Shown: positions 1 through 8,340 of the stretch, piece by piece
Layout of the letters: each line of letters begins with the position of its first letter
Position numbering within the stretch: the stretch's first letter is position 1
Assembly (NCBI GenBank): GCA_000436735.1
Contig: FR887221.1
Span: 19,454-46,200 of the forward strand
Source of the DNA: Firmicutes bacterium CAG:170
GTDB taxonomy: Bacteria; Bacillota; Clostridia; Oscillospirales; Oscillospiraceae
Length of the DNA: 26,747 bases
Direction of reading: 5' to 3'
The notes under the pieces: model-generated
Told to the model about the DNA's origin: nothing
Seen by the model: only the letters and a program-made list of their open reading frames with translations
The model's database searches: none
Program-made: the position numbers and the translations under genes

Positions 1-275
1 TGCGCAGCGCCTCCACCCGCCTCTTTAACTGTGAAACGGCGAACCTGACCAAGGTCGTGGATGCTTCGATCGGCCAGCTGGCCGCCATTCGGAAATTAGA
101 GGAGAACGGTGTCCTGCGGACGCTTCCGCAGAAGCTTCAGCAGACGGCGCAGCTGCGCCGCGACAACCCCGAGGCGACGCTTTCGGAGCTTGCGGAGATG
201 CCCGACCCGCCGGTCTCAAAATCCGCCATGAATCACCGGATGCGGAAGCTGATCGAGCTTTCCAAGGAGCTTTAA
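1..275 (+). CDS. whiA: WhiA family DNA-binding protein, C-terminal part (5' truncated by window edge)
   Basis: The frame is open from base 3 and ends at TAA 273-275, so about 90 C-terminal residues are visible and the start lies outside the window. The residues RLFNCETANLTK near the edge are typical of WhiA, followed by an Ile/Leu-rich stretch and the C-terminal helix-turn-helix region around SKSAMNHRMRKL. WhiA proteins combine a LAGLIDADG-like N-terminal domain with a C-terminal HTH. In Actinobacteria WhiA controls sporulation septation genes; in Bacillus it is linked to cell division and chromosome segregation. The stop is 11 bases before dnaE, and the dnaE ribosome binding site overlaps the end of this gene, so the two are probably co-transcribed. 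Identity rests on the C-terminal third only, but the motif string is distinctive. Confidence 0.9.
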   Translation, partial: RSASTRLFNCETANLTKVVDASIGQLAAIRKLEENGVLRTLPQKLQQTAQLRRDNPEATLSELAEMPDPPVSKSAMNHRMRKLIELSKEL

Positions 276-286
276 GGAGAAAAAAC

Positions 287-3200
287 ATGGGATTTGTCCA
301 TCTGCACGTCCACTCGGAATACAGCCTGCTTGACGGCGCGTGCCGCATCAAGGACATGATGGCCCGTGTCAAGGAGCTTGGGCAGGAGGCCATCGCCCTG
401 ACGGATCACGGCGTGATGTACGGCGTCATTGATTTCTACAAGGCCGCGAAGGCTGCCGGAATCAAGCCAATCATCGGCTGCGAGGTCTATGTCGCGCCGA
501 GAACGCGCTTTGACAAGGTGTATTCGCTCGACCGCGAGGCCTATCATCTGATCCTGCTGTGCGAGAATATGACGGGCTATCAGAATCTCATCTATATGGT
601 CTCGCGCGGCTTCATCGACGGCTTCTACAACCGCCCGCGCGTGGACATGGACCTTCTGCGGGAGCACCACGAGGGCCTTATCTGCCTTTCTGCCTGCCTC
701 GCAGGACGGGTCGCGCAGAATCTGCATCAGGACGACTATAACGCTGCCAAGGCTGCGGCGCTGGAATACAGCGAAATCTTCGGGCCGGGGAATTTCTTCC
801 TCGAGCTCCAGGATCAGAGCCTTCCCGAGGAACGGAAGGTCAATCAGGGCCTGCTGCGCATGGCGCGCGAGACGGGGCTTCCGCTTGTCGTGACGAACGA
901 CGCGCACTATCTCCGCCCGGAGGACGCCGACACGCAGGACGTGCTGATGTGCATCCAGATGGGCAAGACCGTGGACGATCCCGACCGGATGCGCTTCGGC
1001 AGCAAGGAGTATTACCTCAAATCCGAGGAGGAGATGCGCAGCCTCTTTCCGAACGTGCCGGAGGCGTATGAGAATACGCTCCGCATCGCGGAGCGCTGCA
1101 ACGTCGAATTCACATTCGGCAAGTATCACCTGCCGGAATTCAAGCTCCCGGCGGGCTATGATTCGCTGACCTATCTGCGGGAGCTTTGCGAGAAGGGCTT
1201 TGCCGAGCGCTACGGCGACGAGCATCCCGAATACCGCCAGCAGATGGAATACGAGATCAATATGATCGAGAAAATGGGCTTTACCGACTATTTCCTCATC
1301 GTATGGGATTTCGTGAACTTTGCAAAGAGCGCCGGGATCCCGGTCGGCCCCGGACGCGGCAGCGCGGCAGGCTCGATGGTCACCTATGCGCTGCACATCA
1401 CCGAGATCGACCCGATGAAATACGGCCTCTTCTTCGAACGCTTCCTGAACCCGGAGCGCGTGACGATGCCCGATATCGATATGGACTTCGGCGACACCCG
1501 CCGTGGCGAGGTCGTGGACTATGTGCGCCGGAAATACGGCGACGATCATGTGGCGCAGATCGCGACCTTCGGTACGATGGCGGCACGCGGCGCCATCCGT
1601 GACGTCGGCCGGGCGCTGAGCTTCACCTATGCCGAGACGGATGTGGTCGCAAAGCTCGTTCCGTCCACGCTGCATATGACGCTGGACGAGGCGCTGAAGG
1701 TTTCGCCGCAGCTGAAGGAGATGTACGAGCAGGACGCGCGCGTGAAGAAGCTCATCGACACGGCGCGTGCGCTCGAGGGAATGCCGCGCAACACCTCGAC
1801 CCACGCCGCAGGTGTGGTCATCACGCGCCTGCCGGTCTGCGATTACGTCCCGCTCTCCACAAACGACGACACGATCGTGACGCAGTATACCATGACCACG
1901 CTCGAGGAATTGGGCCTGCTGAAGATGGACTTCCTCGGCCTTCGCAACATCACGGTCATTGACGACGCGATCCAGGAGATCCGCAAAAAGGACCCGGATT
2001 TCTCCATGGACCGTGTGAAGGACAACGACCCGAAAGTCATGGAGATGCTGACGCAGGGCCGGACGGCGGGCGTATTCCAGATGGAGTCCGCAGGCATGAC
2101 CGGCGTCTGCGTCGGCCTCAAGCCGCAGTCCATTGAAGATCTTTCCATCATCGTCGCGGCCTACCGCCCCGGCCCGATGGATTCCATCCCGCGCCTCATC
2201 GCCTGCAAGCACGACCCATCGCTCGTCAAGTACAAGCATCCGCTGCTCAAGCCAATCCTGTCCGTCACCTACGGCTGCATCCTCTATCAGGAGCAGGTCA
2301 TTGAAATCTTCCGCCGTCTCGGCGGATACTCGCTGGGACAGGCGGACATGGTGCGCCGTGCTATGTCCAAGAAAAAGGTCAAGGACATCGAAAAGGAGCG
2401 CGGCGCGTTCATCCACGGCGACCCGTCGCGCGGCATCTGCGGCTGCGAGGCCAACGGCGTCCCGGTGGATGTGGCGCAGAGCATCTATGACGAAATGTAC
2501 GATTTCGCCAACTATGCCTTCAACAAGGCGCACTCCGTCGGCTATGCGGTGATCGCGTATCAGACGGCATGGTTCAAGTGCTATTATCCGGGCGAGTACA
2601 TGGCGGCGCTGATGACCTCGGTGCTCGACAGCTCGGTCAAAATTTCGGAGTACATCGCCGAGTGCAAATCCATCGGCATTGCCGTCCTGCCGCCGGATCT
2701 TAACGAATCCTATGACCATTTTTCCGTCTCGGAAAAGGGCATCCGCTTCGGCCTTGCCGCCGTCAAGAACATCGGACGCGGCTTCATCCAGCGGGTCGTT
2801 CAGGAGCGGACGGAAAACGGTCTGTTTTCCGACCTTGAGGATTTCTGTGCGCGGATGTACGGAGCAGATCTCAACAAGCGTGCGCTGGAGAATCTCATCA
2901 AGTGCGGCGCTTGCGACTGCTTCGGTCTGCACCGGTCGCAGATGCTCCAGATCTACGACACCGTACTCGATTCCGTGGCAAACAGCCGCCGGAAGAACGT
3001 GGACGGGCAGATGGGCCTGTTTGACAGCTTTGCGGACGACGCAGAGCCGGTCGTTCCCGCTGTCCGCGTACCGGAGCTGCCGGAGCTGAGCCGCCGGGAA
3101 ATGATGGCGATGGAAAAGGAAACGACCGGTCTCTACTTATCCGGCCACCCGATGGACGATTACCGCGCCATGCTGCGGAAGATGAATACCGTGCCAATCG

Positions 3201-3757
3201 GCGCGATCCAGGAGAGCTTCTCCGAGCATACCGACGAATTCCGCGACGATCAGATCGTGACGGTCGCGGGCATTGTCCAGAACGTCAAGATGAAAACGAC
3301 GAAGAACCAGTCCATGATGGCCTATGTGACGTTCGAGGACGATACCGGCGCGATGGAGCTGCTGACCTTCTCCAATGCACTTGGGCAGTACGGAAGCTAT
3401 CTGCATGAGAACGCGGCGGTCATGATTACCGGCCGCATCTCTGTCCGCGAGGACAAGGACCCGCAGATGGTCGTCAACCGCGTCCAGCCGCTGGCGGATT
3501 ACACGGACGCGGAGGTCGCAGCTGCGCAGACCGCCGAAAATGCGGCGGCGCGGACGCTCTACCTCAAGGTGGAGTCTGAAACGCAGCCCGGTATCCGGAA
3601 GCTTCTGCCCATTCTTCGGATGTTCCCCGGCAGGATGCGGACGGTCATCTATTATGCGGACACCGGAAAGCGCGTCGGCGGAAGCTGTATGCCGGACGAC
3701 TGGATGCTGCGGGAGCTGCGGGAGCTGCTGGGCGAGAAAAACGTCGTTCTGAAATGA
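287..3757 (+). CDS. dnaE: DNA polymerase III subunit alpha (DnaE type)
   Basis: Replicative C-family DNA polymerase of 1156 residues, the usual DnaE1 length. It starts with a PHP domain (HLHVHSEYSLLDG at residues 5-17, then TDHG and NDAHY), and the metal-binding His and Asp positions look largely kept. The palm carries PDIDMDF with Asp396 and Asp398, and KMDFLGL with Asp548, matching the E. coli catalytic triad D401/D403/D555. GPGRGSAAGS and the FNKAHSVGYA segment are also classic. A tandem helix-hairpin-helix region and an OB-fold domain (about residues 985-1060, starting VTVAGIVQNVKMKTT) follow. There is no intein. ATG 287 has AAGGAGA at 274-280. Gram-positives normally have PolC as well, so this is probably the DnaE that works with PolC; the window does not show PolC. 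Confidence 0.98.
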   Translation: MGFVHLHVHSEYSLLDGACRIKDMMARVKELGQEAIALTDHGVMYGVIDFYKAAKAAGIKPIIGCEVYVAPRTRFDKVYSLDREAYHLILLCENMTGYQNLIYMVSRGFIDGFYNRPRVDMDLLREHHEGLICLSACLAGRVAQNLHQDDYNAAKAAALEYSEIFGPGNFFLELQDQSLPEERKVNQGLLRMARETGLPLVVTNDAHYLRPEDADTQDVLMCIQMGKTVDDPDRMRFGSKEYYLKSEEEMRSLFPNVPEAYENTLRIAERCNVEFTFGKYHLPEFKLPAGYDSLTYLRELCEKGFAERYGDEHPEYRQQMEYEINMIEKMGFTDYFLIVWDFVNFAKSAGIPVGPGRGSAAGSMVTYALHITEIDPMKYGLFFERFLNPERVTMPDIDMDFGDTRRGEVVDYVRRKYGDDHVAQIATFGTMAARGAIRDVGRALSFTYAETDVVAKLVPSTLHMTLDEALKVSPQLKEMYEQDARVKKLIDTARALEGMPRNTSTHAAGVVITRLPVCDYVPLSTNDDTIVTQYTMTTLEELGLLKMDFLGLRNITVIDDAIQEIRKKDPDFSMDRVKDNDPKVMEMLTQGRTAGVFQMESAGMTGVCVGLKPQSIEDLSIIVAAYRPGPMDSIPRLIACKHDPSLVKYKHPLLKPILSVTYGCILYQEQVIEIFRRLGGYSLGQADMVRRAMSKKKVKDIEKERGAFIHGDPSRGICGCEANGVPVDVAQSIYDEMYDFANYAFNKAHSVGYAVIAYQTAWFKCYYPGEYMAALMTSVLDSSVKISEYIAECKSIGIAVLPPDLNESYDHFSVSEKGIRFGLAAVKNIGRGFIQRVVQERTENGLFSDLEDFCARMYGADLNKRALENLIKCGACDCFGLHRSQMLQIYDTVLDSVANSRRKNVDGQMGLFDSFADDAEPVVPAVRVPELPELSRREMMAMEKETTGLYLSGHPMDDYRAMLRKMNTVPIGAIQESFSEHTDEFRDDQIVTVAGIVQNVKMKTTKNQSMMAYVTFEDDTGAMELLTFSNALGQYGSYLHENAAVMITGRISVREDKDPQMVVNRVQPLADYTDAEVAAAQTAENAAARTLYLKVESETQPGIRKLLPILRMFPGRMRTVIYYADTGKRVGGSCMPDDWMLRELRELLGEKNVVLK

Positions 3758-3767
3758 GCTTTCTGCG

Positions 3768-3784
3768 CCGGAAGCATTTTCCGG
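3768..3784 (+). terminator. weak hairpin after dnaE
   Basis: CCGGAA 3768-3773 pairs with TTCCGG 3779-3784 around a 5-base loop, 11 bases after the dnaE stop. The bases that follow (GCTTTGCGG) are not a proper U-tract, so if it terminates transcription it does so poorly. Confidence 0.3.
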
Positions 3785-3826
3785 GCTTTGCGGTCAGAAG
3801 AATCGAGAAAGTTTTAACAAAGCCGC

Positions 3827-3855
3827 TACACTTCTGTTACAATTTGTGATATAAT
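3827..3855 (+). promoter_or_regulatory. extended -10 promoter for the lipoprotein/two-component operon
   Basis: TATAAT at 3850-3855 is preceded by TG at 3847-3848, giving an extended -10 (TGATATAAT). The hexamer 17 bases upstream, TACACT at 3827-3832, is a poor -35, which is usual when the -10 is extended. The predicted start of transcription near 3862 separates the sensing operon from dnaE. Confidence 0.7.
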
Positions 3856-3875
3856 GTTTTGCGGCAAAGAATCGG

Positions 3876-5231
3876 ATGGAAAGGAGCGTGGCCGCGCTGA
3901 ATAGAATTCGGAGCATCCTGCTTGCGGCAATGGCGCTCTTCTGTGCGCTGACGCTCAGCGGCTGCATTGCAAAAACCGTGGACGAGCTGTACGCGCTGCC
4001 GCGCCATTCCGATGAATACTATGAGCTGCAAAAGGCCATCGACGGCGTCATGACCGAGGGCGTGCAGTATGCCGCGCCGGTATCCGGCCGGAATCAGCAG
4101 TCCGTGCAGCTGGCCGACCTCGACGGCGACGGAGAGGTCGAGGCCATCGTTTTCCTCCGGACGACGGGAGAAAATCCGCTCAGCGCCTGCATTTTTGATC
4201 TTATGGACGGGCACTATGAATTGATCGGTACGATCGAGGGCAGCGGAGCCGCGTTTGAAAGCGTGGAATACGCCGAACTGGACGGTGCTGCTGGCGTGGA
4301 AATGATCCTCGGCCGCCAGCTCAGCAATCAGGTGCTTCAGGCGCTGAGCGTCTACACGCTCACGGACGGGCGGGTCGTTGAGCTGCTGTCGGCGAACTAT
4401 TCCGAATATACGCTGGCAGACCTCGACGGTGACGGGCAGAAGGATATTTTCCTGCTGCGCTTCGATCCGGAGCAGCGAACGGGCGTTGCGGAGCTTTACC
4501 GCTGTGTGGATGGCCAGTTCGAACGCGCGCCGGAGGCGTCCATGTCGGCAGGTGTCGAGGGCATCAAGCGCATCCTGACCGGATATCTGAGCTACGACGT
4601 TCCGGCAGTGTTCGTCGCCAGCGTCTACGACGCGGAGAGCATCGTAACGGACGTTTTCGCTTACCGCGGCGGCGTTTTTCAGAACGTTTCCGCCACGGAC
4701 ACCGGAATGAGCGTCCAGACGGTGCGAAATTATTTCGTATACGCGGCGGACATCGATTCCGACGGACTGATCGAGCTGCCGCAGCTCGTGACGCCGCCGT
4801 CGTCCGACCCGAACGGCGAGCAGTATTCCATTATCCGCTGGTATAATCTCACGCTGGGCGGTGCGCAGCGCATCAAGCGGACGACCTATCACAGCTTTTC
4901 CGGCGGCTGGTATGTGACGCTGCCGGATGAATGGGCGGAGTCGATCACCGTCTCGCGCAGCGACGAGGTCTCGGGTGTGCGGGGACTTGTGTTCTCGCAG
5001 TGGAACACCGGGACGCGCAGCGCCGTGCCGATCTTTACGGTCTACGCCTTTTCCGGCGAGGATCGGAGCGCGCTTGCGTCCTCCGACGGTCGCTTTGTCA
5101 TTGCGGAAAAGGGCGATACGGTCTACGCGGCGGAGCTGGGAACCAGCCCGTGGGCGGCAGAGCTTTCGGAGGAAACGCTTCGGAAAATGTTCAATTTTAT
5201 CCATATTGACTGGAATTCGGGCGAAAGGTGA
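3876..5231 (+). CDS. FG-GAP/VCBS-repeat lipoprotein of unknown ligand
   Basis: Predicted lipoprotein of up to 451 residues. A basic N-terminus and hydrophobic stretch lead to the lipobox LTLSGC (Cys30 from ATG 3876), so the mature protein should be anchored on the outer face of the membrane. Acidic loops of the calcium-binding FG-GAP/VCBS type recur: LADLDGDGEVE, YAELDGAAGVE, LADLDGDGQKD and AADIDSDGLIE. This suggests a partial beta-propeller. The start is uncertain: ATG 3876 has no good ribosome binding site, while AAGGAG (3881-3886) lies inside the ORF, one base before GTG 3888 and 10 bases before CTG 3897. It is followed after 12 bases by the response regulator and then the kinase, so a role as an extracytoplasmic accessory sensor is plausible but inferred. 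Confidence 0.75.
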   Translation: MERSVAALNRIRSILLAAMALFCALTLSGCIAKTVDELYALPRHSDEYYELQKAIDGVMTEGVQYAAPVSGRNQQSVQLADLDGDGEVEAIVFLRTTGENPLSACIFDLMDGHYELIGTIEGSGAAFESVEYAELDGAAGVEMILGRQLSNQVLQALSVYTLTDGRVVELLSANYSEYTLADLDGDGQKDIFLLRFDPEQRTGVAELYRCVDGQFERAPEASMSAGVEGIKRILTGYLSYDVPAVFVASVYDAESIVTDVFAYRGGVFQNVSATDTGMSVQTVRNYFVYAADIDSDGLIELPQLVTPPSSDPNGEQYSIIRWYNLTLGGAQRIKRTTYHSFSGGWYVTLPDEWAESITVSRSDEVSGVRGLVFSQWNTGTRSAVPIFTVYAFSGEDRSALASSDGRFVIAEKGDTVYAAELGTSPWAAELSEETLRKMFNFIHIDWNSGER

Positions 5232-5243
5232 GGGGAACCCGTT

Positions 5244-5930
5244 ATGAAAAAGGTAATGATTTTGGAGGACGAGGTCAGTATCCGCAGTTTTGTGGTCATT
5301 AACCTCAAGCGTGCCGGGTATGAGGTCGTCGAGGCCGGCACCGGCGAGGAGGCGCTCGAGCTTTTGAAGGCGAATCCCGACGTCGGCGTGGCGATCCTGG
5401 ACATCATGCTGCCGGGGATCGACGGCTTTGAGGTCTGCCGCAGCATCCGCGCGACCGACAAGAAGATCGGCATTATCATGCTGACCGCGCGCAGTCAGGA
5501 GATGGACAAGATCACCGGACTGATGACCGGCGCGGACGATTACATGACAAAGCCGTTCAGCCCGGCGGAGCTGACCGCGCGCATCGACGCGCTCTACCGC
5601 CGCATCGACGGCGACAGCGGCTCCGACAGCGTGGAGCTCAAGCTCGGGCCATTCGTGCTCAACACGCGCAACCGGACGCTTGAAAAGGACGGAGAGCGCA
5701 TCAAGCTGACGCAGGTGGAATATGCCATTATGAAGCTGTTCATGCAGAATCCGGGCCGTGCGCTCTCGCGCGAGGATATTTTGACCTCCGTCTGGGGCCG
5801 GGATTACGACGGCGAGCTGAAGATCGTAGACGTGAACATTCGCCGTCTGCGCATCAAGATCGAGGACAACACCGGCAATCCGACCTACATCACGACGGTC
5901 TGGGGCTTTGGATACAAGTGGGGCGTCTGA
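5244..5930 (+). CDS. OmpR/PhoB-family response regulator
   Basis: DNA-binding response regulator of 228 residues. The receiver domain (about 1-118) has the acidic pair Glu8-Asp9, phospho-acceptor Asp53 in LDIMLPG, Thr81 and Lys103 in TKPF. The C-terminal half is a winged helix of the Trans_reg_C type, with LTQVEYAIMKLFMQNPG, the VWG motif and a recognition helix around VDVNIRRLRIKIE, ending in the usual TVWGFGYKW. ATG 5244 sits just after GAGGGGAAC, and the gene lies between the FG-GAP lipoprotein and the sensor kinase, with which it presumably forms a cognate pair. All phosphorelay residues are present. The regulon and signal cannot be read from the sequence, so no symbol is given. Confidence 0.96.
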   Translation: MKKVMILEDEVSIRSFVVINLKRAGYEVVEAGTGEEALELLKANPDVGVAILDIMLPGIDGFEVCRSIRATDKKIGIIMLTARSQEMDKITGLMTGADDYMTKPFSPAELTARIDALYRRIDGDSGSDSVELKLGPFVLNTRNRTLEKDGERIKLTQVEYAIMKLFMQNPGRALSREDILTSVWGRDYDGELKIVDVNIRRLRIKIEDNTGNPTYITTVWGFGYKWGV

Positions 5931-5952
5931 GTCTCCGGAAAGGAAGCCGCCA

Positions 5953-7374
5953 TTGCTGAAATTCAAGAAAATCACCGGTCTGGAAAAGAGATGGCTGCTG
6001 AACAACGTCAGCATCATGATCGCGCTGGTGGCCGCCTGCATTCTGACCGTGACCGTTTCACAGGCTGCATATTATTATTCCAACATGCGCTCCGGCCTTG
6101 AAAGCAAGGCCCGGACGACGGCGGATTTCTTTGGGAATTATATCAGCCAGAGCTACAACGAATATTATCAGTCCTGCATCAAGTTTGCCCAGACCTTCGA
6201 GGACAAGAACGAGCTGGAGCTTCAGTTCATCAGTACCGACGGCAGCATCGTCGCCTCCTCCTACAGCCAGTGGGCAGGCCAGCCGCCCGGAACGCAGGAC
6301 ATTGCCGATGCCATCAGTACGCAGAAGCCCGGTGTCTTTGTCGGGCGGAATCCCTCGACCGGGGAACGGATCATGGCGGTCTCCAGCCCGATGATCTACT
6401 CCAACGGCGAGGTGATTGGTGTTCTGCGCTATGTGACGACGCTTCGGATCGTGGACCGGCAGGTCATGCTTTCCGCCGTCATTACGATCGCGGTCGGTCT
6501 TGTGTTCATCGCGTTCATGCTGTTTATCAGCAGCTTCTTCATCCGCTCGATCCTTGAACCGCTTTCGCAGATCACCGCGACCGCCAAGCGGATCGCAGCC
6601 GGCTCCTACGGCGTGCGCATCCCAAAGCAGTATGACGACGAGATCGGCGAGCTGGCGGAGACGATCAACGACATGTCGGCCAAGATCAGCCAGTCCGAAA
6701 AAACGCAGTCGGAGTTCATTTCCTCCGTCTCGCACGAGCTGCGGACGCCGCTGACGGCCATCTCCGGCTGGGCGGAGACGATCCTCGGCGCGGGCGGCCT
6801 CGCGCCGGAAACACGGCGCGGCATGCTCATCATTCTCCGCGAGGCGAAGCGCCTGACCGGCATGGTCGAGGAGCTGCTGGAGTTTACACGGATGCAGAAC
6901 GGCCGCTTTACGCTCAACGTCGAAAAGGCCGATCTGTTGGCGGAATTTGAGGACACAGTGTTCATGTACGGCAGCCGCCTCAAGCAGGAGGGCATCACGC
7001 TCAGCTATGAGCCGTGCGAGGAGGAGATCCCGGAGATTCCCTGCGACGTGTCGCGTATGCGTCAGGTGTTTCTGAATATTCTGGACAACGCCGCCAAGCA
7101 CGGCGGAGACGGCAAACGCATCGACGCCTCCATCCGGCGCGAGGGGCAGAATGTGGTTATCCGCATCCGGGACTACGGTCCCGGCATTCCGGAGGAGGAG
7201 CTTCCGCATGTCAAGATGAAATTCTACAAGGGCAGCTCCAAAGCGCGCGGCAGCGGCATTGGCCTTGCTGTCTGCGAGGAGATCGTCACGATGCATGGCG
7301 GCGTGCTGACGCTGGAAAACGCAGAGGGCGGCGGTACGCTCGTTACAATTTCCATCCCGGTAGGGGAAGAATAG
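5953..7374 (+). CDS. membrane sensor histidine kinase (HAMP-HisKA-HATPase)
   Basis: Class I sensor kinase of 473 residues, partner of the preceding regulator. I choose TTG 5953 because AAAGGA (5940-5945 area) is well placed for it; a longer reading frame from TTG 5908 would overlap the regulator and lacks a ribosome binding site. A first membrane helix (about residues 15-38) and a second (about 160-185, from VMLSAVITIAVG) flank an extracytoplasmic domain of about 120 residues that resembles a single Cache/PDC fold. A HAMP segment follows (PLSQITATAKRIAAGSYGVRI). The H-box SHELRTPL carries phospho-acceptor His261. The N-box (NILDNAAKHG), G1 (GPGIPEEE) and G2 (GSGIGLAV) are intact. The ligand is unknown. 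Confidence 0.95.
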   Translation: MLKFKKITGLEKRWLLNNVSIMIALVAACILTVTVSQAAYYYSNMRSGLESKARTTADFFGNYISQSYNEYYQSCIKFAQTFEDKNELELQFISTDGSIVASSYSQWAGQPPGTQDIADAISTQKPGVFVGRNPSTGERIMAVSSPMIYSNGEVIGVLRYVTTLRIVDRQVMLSAVITIAVGLVFIAFMLFISSFFIRSILEPLSQITATAKRIAAGSYGVRIPKQYDDEIGELAETINDMSAKISQSEKTQSEFISSVSHELRTPLTAISGWAETILGAGGLAPETRRGMLIILREAKRLTGMVEELLEFTRMQNGRFTLNVEKADLLAEFEDTVFMYGSRLKQEGITLSYEPCEEEIPEIPCDVSRMRQVFLNILDNAAKHGGDGKRIDASIRREGQNVVIRIRDYGPGIPEEELPHVKMKFYKGSSKARGSGIGLAVCEEIVTMHGGVLTLENAEGGGTLVTISIPVGEE

Positions 7375-7383
7375 AGGACTTCC

Positions 7384-8340
7384 ATGACAGAGAAAAAACA
7401 AAATCCATCGCAGGAAAAATTCAAAACGCTGATCGGCGGGCAGGCGCTGATCGAGGGCATCCTGATGCAGGGACCTGATAAGCGCGCCATCGTGGTGCGC
7501 GGCCCGGAGGGGCTGGTCACCAAGGTCGAGCCGATCAAAAAGAGAAAGGGCATTCTGACGTGGCCGCTCATCCGCGGCGTGGTCAATTTCGGATCCTCCA
7601 TGGTCAACGGCGTCAAGGCGCTGATGTATTCGGCGGACTTCTTCCCGGAGGAAGAGGGCGAGCCGTCGAAATTCGACCTTTGGCTGGAAAAGAAGCTTGG
7701 GTCGGAGAAGCTCCAGCAGGTCGTCGTGTCGCTTTCTGTGGTGCTCGGCGTGCTGTTTTCGGTCGGCCTGTTCTTCCTGCTTCCGACCTTTCTGGCGGGG
7801 CTGATTCCCGGACTCAAGGAGCGCGCCGTGCTGCGCTGCCTGCTCGAGGGCGTGATCCGCATCGCCATCTTCCTTGGCTACATGATCCTGATCTCCCGGA
7901 TGAAGGATATGCGCCGCGTTTTCTCCTATCACGGCGCGGAGCATAAGACCATCCGCTGCTATGAGGCGCAGCTTCCGCTGACGGTCGAAAACGTCCGCCC
8001 GCAGACGCGGCTTCATCCGCGCTGCGGAACGAGCTTCCTGTTTGTGGTCGTAATTATTTCCATCCTTGTTTCTTCCGTTTTCAGCGCGATCTGGCCGATC
8101 AGCAACATGCTTCTGCGGCTTTGCTCCCGGCTTCTGATGCTGCCGCTGATCGTAGCCATCAGCTATGAGTTCAACCGCATGGTCGGTCGCCACGATAACT
8201 GGCTGACCCGCGCGCTCTCTGCGCCGGGCATGTGGTTCCAGTATTTCACGACGAACGAGCCGGACGATTCCATGATCGAGGTCGCCATCAAGGCGCTCGA
8301 GCTGGTCATTCCGGAGGAAAAGGGCAGCGACCGATGGTAA
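7384..8340 (+). CDS. DUF1385 family membrane protein (YqhQ-like)
   Basis: Protein of 318 residues matching the DUF1385/YqhQ family. The N-terminal GGQALIEGILMQGP, the central FSYHGAEHKTIRCYE and the later HPRCGTSFLFVV are its conserved signatures. There are about four hydrophobic helices (around residues 115-145, 155-175, 215-240 and 245-268), so it is an integral membrane protein. Its biochemical role is not established. In Firmicutes it is commonly encoded beside prmC, as here, where the two genes overlap. ATG 7384 lies 9 bases after the kinase stop and is preceded by GGAC, only a weak ribosome binding site, which suggests coupling to the upstream gene. The His-rich central motif could bind metal; this is inference. 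Confidence 0.93.
   Translation: MTEKKQNPSQEKFKTLIGGQALIEGILMQGPDKRAIVVRGPEGLVTKVEPIKKRKGILTWPLIRGVVNFGSSMVNGVKALMYSADFFPEEEGEPSKFDLWLEKKLGSEKLQQVVVSLSVVLGVLFSVGLFFLLPTFLAGLIPGLKERAVLRCLLEGVIRIAIFLGYMILISRMKDMRRVFSYHGAEHKTIRCYEAQLPLTVENVRPQTRLHPRCGTSFLFVVVIISILVSSVFSAIWPISNMLLRLCSRLLMLPLIVAISYEFNRMVGRHDNWLTRALSAPGMWFQYFTTNEPDDSMIEVAIKALELVIPEEKGSDRW

Noticed and set aside
272..2932. Very long minus-strand open frame antisense to dnaE (886 codons), and similar ones at 3837-6041, 6058-8193 and 16165-18429
   Set aside because: They are antisense to clearly conserved genes, lack ribosome binding sites and encode low-complexity Arg/His/Leu/Asp-rich sequence, as expected from complementing GC-rich codons.
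287..3757. Intein or frameshift in dnaE
   Set aside because: The frame is open throughout, length is normal and no splicing motifs interrupt the catalytic blocks.
5908..5952. Upstream TTG start for the sensor kinase overlapping the regulator
   Set aside because: No ribosome binding site, whereas AAAGGA is well placed for TTG 5953.
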